Positions 6,963 to 10,749 of a stretch of DNA of 10,749 bases are shown piece after piece. Positions within the stretch are counted from its first letter, which is position 1. Every line of letters starts with the position of its first letter. Position numbers and translations under genes: made by a program. A model generated the notes under the pieces. That model had not been told where the DNA came from. It did not search any database and saw only the letters and a list, made by a program, of their open reading frames with translations. The stretch covers positions 1 through 10,749 of the forward strand of contig JAAZNH010000259.1 in NCBI GenBank assembly GCA_012798365.1. Direction: 5' to 3'. Source of the DNA: Methanomicrobiales archaeon. GTDB lineage: Archaea; Halobacteriota; Methanomicrobia; Methanomicrobiales; Methanospirillaceae.

Positions 6963-7430
6963 TCAGGGTTTTTTCCGGATAATCCGGCACTCCGAGGTCA
7001 CTTCCCCGACTTCGGCAAACATGGCGGCGATCGGGCAGAGCCGCAAGAGGGTCTGGTCAACGATGTTTTCAACCATCGCATCGCCCGCATCAGCATCAAG
7101 GGTAATGGTGAGGTGCACGTGATCGAAAAACGCCGGCATCGTCTTTTTCCGCGTGCCATGGATGGCAATGCCCAGCCCGCGGGCGACAATGCCCGCATCG
7201 CCAAGCGCAAGCAGGATCTTGACACCAACACAACCGCCCAGCGACGCAACGAGATACTGGATCGGGTTCGCTGCCGTCCCCTGCCCGCCCATGCCGACCG
7301 GGGCTTCCAGGGGAAACGCAAGGCCGGACGCTGTTGTGGCAGTAAATGCACCGTTGCCGGTATACGTGACCGTCATGTCAACCGGTTTCCATTCCTTCCG
7401 TGATTCAGGCCAGGGGATCTCCATGCTCAT
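6963..7430 (-). CDS. OsmC/Ohr-family protein (thiol-dependent peroxidase or redox protein)
   Basis: A 155-residue cytosolic protein beginning MSMEIPWPESRKEWKPVDMT. The two family cysteines are present with the usual spacing: Cys67 in YLVASLGGCVGVKIL and Cys132 in LLRLCPIAAMF. In this family they form the reactive pair that reduces organic hydroperoxides. The pattern GMGGQGTAANPIQYLVASLGGC is typical of the OsmC branch, and length is as expected (about 140-155). A role in oxygen or peroxide stress fits an anaerobe, but the substrate is unproven. The start could be ATG 7430 or ATG 7424; no strong ribosome binding site separates them. It converges on the zinc-ribbon gene and lies downstream of the peptidase remnant on the same strand. 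Confidence 0.88.
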   Translation of the reverse strand: MSMEIPWPESRKEWKPVDMTVTYTGNGAFTATTASGLAFPLEAPVGMGGQGTAANPIQYLVASLGGCVGVKILLALGDAGIVARGLGIAIHGTRKKTMPAFFDHVHLTITLDADAGDAMVENIVDQTLLRLCPIAAMFAEVGEVTSECRIIRKKP

Positions 7431-7527
7431 GCTGTACCGGTTCCGCGTGATCCCTTAACTACTCACGGGACACGATGCACAACGTGGGGGAAACGAGGGG
7501 ATTGCTGCCGATTTGAGCGAAAAAAAG

Positions 7528-7755
7528 TTACCAGATGACCGGTCGCTGGCTCGCGTTCCGGTACAGGGCATCCCCGGGCTGGATCTCCGGGAAGGCTTCA
7601 TAGAACTCCGGAACATTACAGGGGAGACCATTCTCCCGGCATTTATTGGCAAAATGGGGATTGGTATAAACCCAGGTCCGCTCTGCCTCTTCCCGGTTCC
7701 CGCCAGCCGGCTCCCTGAGGGCAAGAACAATATACTGCCACACATATAAGGACAA
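7528..7755 (-). pseudogene. C-terminal remnant of an M13 (neprilysin/PepO-type) zinc metallopeptidase
   Basis: The 75-codon frame contains REEAERTWVYTNPHFANKC, then RENGLPCNVPEFYEAFPEIQ and PGDALYRNASQRPVIW, then stop. This matches the M13 C-terminus, where a DPHSP..(F)RVNG..N.PEFYEAF...PGD.(M/L)Y....R..IW pattern is followed by the natural stop after the final Trp. The His of NPH corresponds to the transition-state His of neprilysin. Everything before it is missing: full M13 enzymes have about 650 residues, with HExxH and ExxxD zinc sites. The frame is closed by TAG at 7758-7756, has only a TTG as possible start, and abuts the intact divergent receiver-PAS gene at 7761. I therefore read it as the fossil end of a deleted or rearranged gene. 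The substitution CRENG for the usual (F/Y)RVNG hints at decay. Confidence 0.7.
7729..7752 (+). promoter_or_regulatory. Promoter and ribosome binding site of the receiver-PAS-PAS gene
   Basis: AATATAC (7729-7735) lies about 29 bases before the ATG at 7761, the distance expected for a start of transcription at or just before the codon. A second AT-rich element, CATATAAG (7743-7750), overlaps AAGGA (7748-7752), which sits eight bases before the ATG and could be a ribosome binding site if the leader is longer. The promoter lies within the peptidase remnant on the other strand. Confidence 0.4.
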
Positions 7756-7760
7756 CTACC

Positions 7761-8987
7761 ATGCCGGAACCGATACGGGTCCTGTACGTGGACGACGAAC
7801 CGGAACTTCTCGAGTTGGGAAAGGTCTATCTTGAGGAGACCGCCGGCTTTTTCGTGGAGACGTTCACCTCTGCCCAAGCGGCTCTTGATTCCCCGTCACT
7901 GTCCTCCTGTGATGTCATCGTCTCCGACTACCTGATGCCGGACATGGACGGGATCCGGTTCCTTGGCGAAATCCGGAGCCGGTTTGTGGATCTTCCCTTC
8001 ATCCTCTTCACCGGCCGGGGCCGCGAGGATGTTGTCATCAACGCGATCAACAACGGCGCAGACTTCTACCTCCAGAAAGGCGGCAGGCCCGAGGCCCAGT
8101 TCGCAGAGCTGATCCACAAGATCCGGCAGGCCGACCGGAGGCACCGGACGGAACAGGCCCTGCGCCAGAGCGAGGAGCGGTACCGGTCGGTTGTCAATGA
8201 CCAGGATGAGATGATCATACGGTTCCTGCCCACCATGGAGATCACGTTTGTCAACCGTGCCCTGCAGGACTATTTCGGCCCGATGCTCGGCATCGACACC
8301 TTTGCCGGAAAAAATCTCAACGATCTCCTGAATATGAAACAGTCCCCGGCCCTTGACGCGATCCTCGCGTCCCTTTCACCCGGGAACCCGATCACGCATG
8401 CTGAGCGGGAAGTCCCCGATGCGTCCGGAGACACGTGCTACCAGAGCTGGTCAGCAAGGGCCCTTTTCAAGCCTGACGGCACGGTGCGGGAATACCAGTG
8501 CGTAGGCCATGACATAACCCGGCTGAAACGAACGGAAAACGAACTGCGCAGCGCCTATGACACGCTTGCTGCACGGGAGGCGGAACTCATGAAGCAGTAC
8601 CGGCTTGTTGCCCTCAACGAGTCGGTGCTTGCCGAGCGCGAGGATGCGTACCGGGCCCTGTTTGAGCAGTCGCCGGCAGCCATCACGCTCTCGAAAATGA
8701 ACGGCGAATATGTTGACATCAACCCCCGTTTCTGCGAGCTGGTGGACCTGCCACGTTCGGTTCTCCTCGGCAAAACCCCGCAGGAGATCTGGCCATCCTA
8801 TGGTTCCGGCAGGATCCGGGACGTTGTCGAGACGTTTGAGAAGGCGGGGGGTGTCATGGACCGGCAGGAGATGATGATCCCGTTCCATGGCGGCCCCCCG
8901 CGCCGGTGCCGGATCTCTTCACGGGTCATCCAGTACCACAAGGAGCCCCATATCCTTGCGCTGATCTACGATGTTGAGGGCATGTAA
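7761..8987 (+). CDS. Receiver-PAS-PAS protein without kinase or output domain
   Basis: A 408-residue cytosolic signalling protein. Receiver about 4-125 with Asp11-Asp12, phosphoacceptor Asp56 (VSDYLMPDMDG), Thr84 and Lys106; PAS1 about 138-256, ending VGHDITRLKR; a charged coiled segment about 257-292; PAS2 about 295-404, ending LALIYDVEGM and the stop. No H-box, ATPase, GGDEF, helix-turn-helix or methyl-accepting domain follows. It could be a phosphate sink, an adaptor or a phosphorelay intermediate whose PAS domains sense or bind partners. Receiver plus PAS1 are clearly homologous in order and sequence to the front of the large kinase at 777-3845 (shared FTGxGREDVVI.AIN.GAD.YLQK and EERYR.VV.DQ.E.I.RF). 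Start ATG follows AAGGA and gives the normal receiver N-terminus. Confidence 0.92.
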   Translation: MPEPIRVLYVDDEPELLELGKVYLEETAGFFVETFTSAQAALDSPSLSSCDVIVSDYLMPDMDGIRFLGEIRSRFVDLPFILFTGRGREDVVINAINNGADFYLQKGGRPEAQFAELIHKIRQADRRHRTEQALRQSEERYRSVVNDQDEMIIRFLPTMEITFVNRALQDYFGPMLGIDTFAGKNLNDLLNMKQSPALDAILASLSPGNPITHAEREVPDASGDTCYQSWSARALFKPDGTVREYQCVGHDITRLKRTENELRSAYDTLAAREAELMKQYRLVALNESVLAEREDAYRALFEQSPAAITLSKMNGEYVDINPRFCELVDLPRSVLLGKTPQEIWPSYGSGRIRDVVETFEKAGGVMDRQEMMIPFHGGPPRRCRISSRVIQYHKEPHILALIYDVEGM

Positions 8988-9051
8988 CCAAATCCGTCCG
9001 CGATCCTGACTGACCTGCCGGGAGGTTGGGATGCGGCTCCTGTCACTTGCG

Positions 9052-9058
9052 TTTTATT
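9052..9058 (+). promoter_or_regulatory. TATA-like element for the YdhG-family gene
   Basis: TTTTATT is the only AT-rich element in the 101-base gap after the receiver-PAS-PAS gene. Transcription would start near 9081, giving a short leader before ATG 9089; AAAGG (9076-9080) would then be excluded or at its very edge. Confidence 0.35.
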
Positions 9059-9088
9059 GTGGCACTTCGTAAGTAAAGGTATCAGGCC

Positions 9089-9442
9089 ATGGACCAGTAC
9101 ATAACAATTGATGAATACATTGCCCGGTTCCCGGAAGAGACCCGGATAATCCTGAACAGAATGCGGGACACCATCCACGCGGCTGCACCGGAGGCTGTCG
9201 AAGCGATCCGGTATGGCATCCCGACATTCCGGCTGCATGGCAGCAACCTCGTGCACTTTGCGGGATTCAGAACGCATACCAGTTTTTTCCCGACACCATC
9301 CGGGATAGAAAAATTCCGGGACCGGCTGGCACCGTACACCATCAGCAAAGGCACGGTCCGGTTCCCGCACGGGACACCGGTGCCGTACGATCTCATTGCC
9401 GGAATCGTCCGGTTCCGCGTTGATGAGTGTCTGAAAAAATAA
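9089..9442 (+). CDS. YdhG/DUF1801-family protein
   Basis: A 117-residue soluble protein, MDQYITIDEYIARFPEETRI..., with the family's conserved pieces: AAPEAVEAIRYGIPTFRLHG (31-51), HFAGFRTHTSFFP (56-68), and KGTVRFPHGTPVPYDLIAGIV (87-107). The length is standard. The fold is that of the small DUF1801 proteins, one of which (Bacillus subtilis YdhG, called Fra) has been described as a frataxin-like iron chaperone. Whether this archaeal member handles iron is unknown. ATG 9089 is the first in frame. It stands alone and converges on the 9474-9836 gene with a 31-base gap holding only a weak CCGGG/CCCGG inverted repeat. Confidence 0.88.
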   Translation: MDQYITIDEYIARFPEETRIILNRMRDTIHAAAPEAVEAIRYGIPTFRLHGSNLVHFAGFRTHTSFFPTPSGIEKFRDRLAPYTISKGTVRFPHGTPVPYDLIAGIVRFRVDECLKK

Positions 9443-9473
9443 ACCGGGGCATAGGATGGAAAAACCCGGCTCT

Positions 9474-9836
9474 TCAGATGGTCCGGTACCGGAGCGGGGA
9501 CTGCGCAAGAACCCTCTCGCCTTTCCGGTCGGTTTCCATGATGGAAATTTTCACATCGGCATCGTACGGGATCTTCACCGGGAGCGCATCCTCTTTGATG
9601 ACAAAATAGCGCTGCTTGTTAAACTCGGCAGGAACGGGAAAGCGGTACTGCTGGGGATCGTCTTTGATCGTGATCTGCACGCAGTATTTCGGCTCGGACC
9701 GCGGGATAATTCCCTGGCCGTCAACCCGCAGGGTCTGGTCATAGTAGGATGCCGATGCCGGATCCGGCGTTGCCTGGGCTTTGCGCCTCACGTATTGTGC
9801 CAGGATCCGCAGGCCCATGTTCTCCCAGCTTGTCAT
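9474..9836 (-). CDS. Hypothetical protein of 120 residues
   Basis: Begins MTSWENMGLRILAQYVRRKA, stop at 9474. A short N-terminal basic helix (MGLRILAQYVRRKAQ) is followed by a mainly beta region: TLRVDGQGII, YCVQITIKDD, QYRFPVPAEF, QRYFVIKEDA, DVKISIMETD, ending SPLRYRTI. The alternating strand pattern suggests a small beta domain, but I do not recognise the family. The frame is open to 10040; the extra 68 residues (Arg/Pro-rich, including repeated LQT from the 9-base tandem repeat) look like chance coding, so I set the start at ATG 9836. A TATA-like GGTTTATT 28 bases upstream supports this and suggests a leaderless mRNA. ATG 9818 is an alternative start. Confidence 0.72.
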   Translation of the reverse strand: MTSWENMGLRILAQYVRRKAQATPDPASASYYDQTLRVDGQGIIPRSEPKYCVQITIKDDPQQYRFPVPAEFNKQRYFVIKEDALPVKIPYDADVKISIMETDRKGERVLAQSPLRYRTI

Positions 9837-9860
9837 GCGGGGTAATGAGCAGGCCCGGGA

Positions 9861-9868
9861 AATAAACC
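9861..9868 (-). promoter_or_regulatory. TATA box of the 120-residue hypothetical gene
   Basis: On the minus strand GGTTTATT is centred 28 bases before the ATG at 9836, so transcription would begin about two bases before the start codon; no ribosome binding site is present between them. Confidence 0.5.
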
Positions 9869-9940
9869 TGTGCGTGGGAAAGCGGGGCCGGGACAATTGT
9901 GTGAATGATTGTTTCCCGGCAGGGGGCGGATCTGGCCGGA

Positions 9941-9967
9941 TCTGCAGAGTCTGCAGAGTCTGCAGGG
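9941..9967 (+). repeat. Three tandem copies of a 9-base unit
   Basis: TCTGCAGAG at 9941-9949 and 9950-9958, then TCTGCAGGG at 9959-9967. A related CGGATCTG pair (9927-9934 and 9937-9944) runs directly into it. Each unit contains the palindrome CTGCAG. It may be slippage-derived or part of the origin-like region. Confidence 0.8.
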
Positions 9968-9996
9968 AGCGGGGATCGCGTTCGTGCAAGGGAACG

Positions 9997-10020
9997 CAGG
10001 GGATCCGCGGGGGGTCGGGC
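9997..10020 (+). repeat. ORB-like box with G-string, third copy
   Basis: CAGGGGATCCGCGGGGGG followed by TCGGGC. The last 12 bases (GGGGGGTCGGGC, 10009-10020) are identical to those in both arms of the inverted repeat, in the orientation of the right arm; the preceding CAG.GGA part also aligns to the right-arm box. Confidence 0.5.
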
Positions 10021-10086
10021 CGGTACAGTTCTTTTTTCACGAGCCGTTCGCGTGTGCCGGAACAGGAGGATCTGCGGGGATTGCAC

Positions 10087-10098
10087 GGGGAAACAGGA
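10087..10098 (+). repeat. 12-base direct repeat GGGGAAACAGGA, copy 1
   Basis: Identical to bases 10698-10709. It contains GGAAAC, the core of archaeal mini-ORB elements, with G-rich sequence around it. Confidence 0.55.
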
Positions 10099-10157
10099 TC
10101 CGGTTTTTGCAGCCGGAAAGCTCACAGGCCGGATCGCTGTACAAAAAAAAGACGAAT

Positions 10158-10277
10158 TGCCCCTGCCCGACCCCCCTTTCTGCATGGGTCAAAAATACCT
10201 TTATTTCGCATGGAAGTCACGACGGAAAACAAACGGTTTTCTGCCCAGTGGAAGCAAAGGGGGGTCGGGCAGGGGCA
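10158..10277. repeat. Perfect 22-base inverted repeat enclosing 76 bases
   Basis: Left arm 10158-10179 begins TGCCCCTGCCCGACC and ends in CCCCTTT; right arm 10256-10277 is its exact reverse complement, starting AAAGGGGGGTCGGGC. The enclosed 76 bases hold an AT-rich stretch (10190-10206) and a small inner hairpin GAAAAC (10225-10230) / GTTTTC (10236-10241). Each arm is followed on its outward strand by an eight-base T run (minus 10150-10143, plus 10305-10312). No target-site duplication is visible at the edges. Confidence 0.9.
10243..10264 (+). promoter_or_regulatory. Best origin recognition box (ORB) candidate
   Basis: GCCCAGTGGAAGCAAAGG followed by GGGG. Against the ORB pattern CCAGTGGAAACAAAGGGGG it differs in the core at a single base (G for A in GGAAGC). 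Its G-string runs into the right arm of the inverted repeat. Read on the minus strand, the left arm is preceded by TTTTTGACCCATGCAG, a shortened relative of the TTTTCTGCCCAGTGG before the right arm. Confidence 0.6.
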
Positions 10278-10303
10278 GAGTTTTTCCCGGAGGGGCGGGG
10301 GTG

Positions 10304-10340
10304 ATTTTTTTTAGAAAAATTTTCGCGGGAATTGGATTTT
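10304..10340. other. AT-rich patch, possible unwinding element
   Basis: ATTTTTTTTAGAAAAATTTT runs on through AATTGGATTTTTCC and stands out against very GC-rich flanks. It directly follows the right ORB-like arm and could be the duplex unwinding part of an origin, or a plus-strand terminator/promoter element. Confidence 0.35.
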
Positions 10341-10697
10341 TCCGGCACCGGGCCCAGGGGTTGGGAAAGGCCAGAGCATGCCCTGACCATCCGGGAGACC
10401 CGGTCATCCGGGCTCATTTTACACTCTGTTTTCCCCCTTCCGGCACCCGGTTTGTGCCAGTTTCCGCTTTTTTCCTGCCGGTATTTTCTGGATTGGCTGG
10501 ATATGACCCCATTTACCGAAAATGAGCACAATACGCCCGCCGTACACCGGCCAGTATAGGCGCTTTTGGATGGCCGATCTCCATGCCGGTTGACCCAGGG
10601 TATGTGCCTTCAGGCAAGGGAAAAATCACCCTGTAAAAAGAGGGCCGTATTGGCATTCTGGGGACTTTGGGGGGCAGATCGCTATTCCCGGGTGTGA

Positions 10698-10709
10698 GGG
10701 GAAACAGGA
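10698..10709 (+). repeat. 12-base direct repeat GGGGAAACAGGA, copy 2
   Basis: Exact copy of 10087-10098, here followed by GGGATTGG, giving GGAAACAGGAGGG, which resembles a mini-ORB with its G-string. Another G-string, TGGGGACTTTGGGGGG (10659-10674), lies just upstream. Confidence 0.5.
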
Positions 10710-10749
10710 GGGATTGGTTTTTTTCGCCGGTGGGAGGGTTCCGGGAAGG

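Larger units (their letters stand above)
9870..10749. other. Candidate archaeal replication origin: gene-free region with ORB-like boxes (partial, runs off the window)
   Basis: No convincing gene is found across about 880 bases. The stretch combines G-strings, several copies of an ORB-like box, a perfect 22-base inverted repeat and AT-rich patches (10190-10206, 10304-10340). Archaeal origins bound by Orc1/Cdc6 have this composition: ORB or mini-ORB boxes, roughly CCAGTGGAAAC followed by AAAGGGG, arranged on both strands around an unwinding element, usually beside orc1/cdc6. That gene is not in the window, so it should lie downstream if the reading is right. The alternative is a REP/MITE-like repeat in an ordinary long intergenic region. 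The assignment rests on recalled consensus, not a motif search. Confidence 0.55.

Noticed and set aside
7455..7877. 140-residue minus-strand frame across the peptidase remnant and the receiver-PAS start
   Set aside because: It runs antisense into the intact receiver domain and has no domain of its own; the remnant in the other minus frame explains the region better.
9941..9967. CRISPR-like array
   Set aside because: The repeat units are 9 bases long and directly joined, with no spacers and no cas genes.
9837..10040. N-terminal extension of the 120-residue protein to 10040
   Set aside because: The extra 68 residues are low-complexity and include a repeat-encoded LQTLQTLQ; the TATA element at 9861-9868 fits a start at 9836.
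10158..10277. Insertion sequence with terminal inverted repeats
   Set aside because: Only 120 bases long, no transposase, and no target-site duplication at the edges; a non-autonomous MITE cannot be excluded but the ORB match is the better explanation.
9781..10525. Plus-strand frames of 177 and 206 residues in the gene-free region
   Set aside because: They overlap each other and the repeats, are very rich in Arg, Gly and Ser, show no domain, and the inverted repeat and G-strings run through them. They look like chance frames in GC-rich DNA.
10217..10559. Frames at 10217-10531 (minus) and 10332-10559 (plus)
   Set aside because: No recognisable protein features or plausible ribosome binding site, the plus frame has only a TTG start, and the two oppose each other.
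1..10749. tRNA or other stable RNA genes
   Set aside because: Scanning for T-loop (GTTCGANTC-type) and matching acceptor stems found no candidate on either strand.

Overview
The window looks like archaeal chromosome, most likely from a methanogen of the Methanomicrobiales (Methanoregula-like). This is inferred from three things. It carries large cytoplasmic receiver/PAS/GAF proteins and a histidine kinase with the RHDIRNQL-type H-box common in that group. Genes are preceded by archaeal TATA-like elements about 25-29 bases before the start codon rather than bacterial -35/-10 promoters. The DNA is GC-rich with occasional GGTGA-type ribosome binding sites. No tRNA, rRNA, CRISPR array, transposase or phage gene was seen.

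Layout. 1-471 holds a TATA box and a STAS-domain protein without a normal start codon. 507-3845 (minus) holds a 1022-residue receiver/PAS/GAF histidine kinase followed by a 59-residue membrane protein. 4122-4469 encodes an unrecognised small protein. 4705-5454 encodes a queuosine/archaeosine-precursor transporter of the YhhQ family; it converges on an alpha/beta hydrolase (5515-6477, minus) across a bidirectional hairpin terminator. 6736-6942 encodes a zinc-ribbon protein converging on an OsmC-family protein (6963-7430, minus). 7528-7755 (minus) is a leftover C-terminus of an M13 (neprilysin/PepO-type) metallopeptidase. 7761-8987 encodes a receiver-PAS-PAS protein without a kinase domain, paralogous to the front of the large kinase. 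9089-9442 encodes a YdhG/DUF1801 protein, and 9474-9836 (minus) an unrecognised 120-residue protein.

The last 900 bases (9837-10749) have no convincing gene. They contain a perfect 22-base inverted repeat whose right arm continues a sequence closely resembling the archaeal origin recognition box (ORB). Further ORB-like G-strings, an exact 12-base repeat containing GGAAAC, and AT-rich patches lie around it. I read this as a candidate chromosomal replication origin, with an orc1/cdc6 gene predicted just outside the window.

How the genes work together. Most are single-gene units of unrelated housekeeping, stress or signalling function. The signalling proteins (STAS, large kinase, receiver-PAS-PAS) probably belong to the phosphorelay network typical of these methanogens, but only the kinase and the receiver-PAS-PAS protein show direct sequence kinship. 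Several genes have a TATA box placed so that the transcript would start at or a few bases before the start codon, suggesting frequent leaderless mRNAs.
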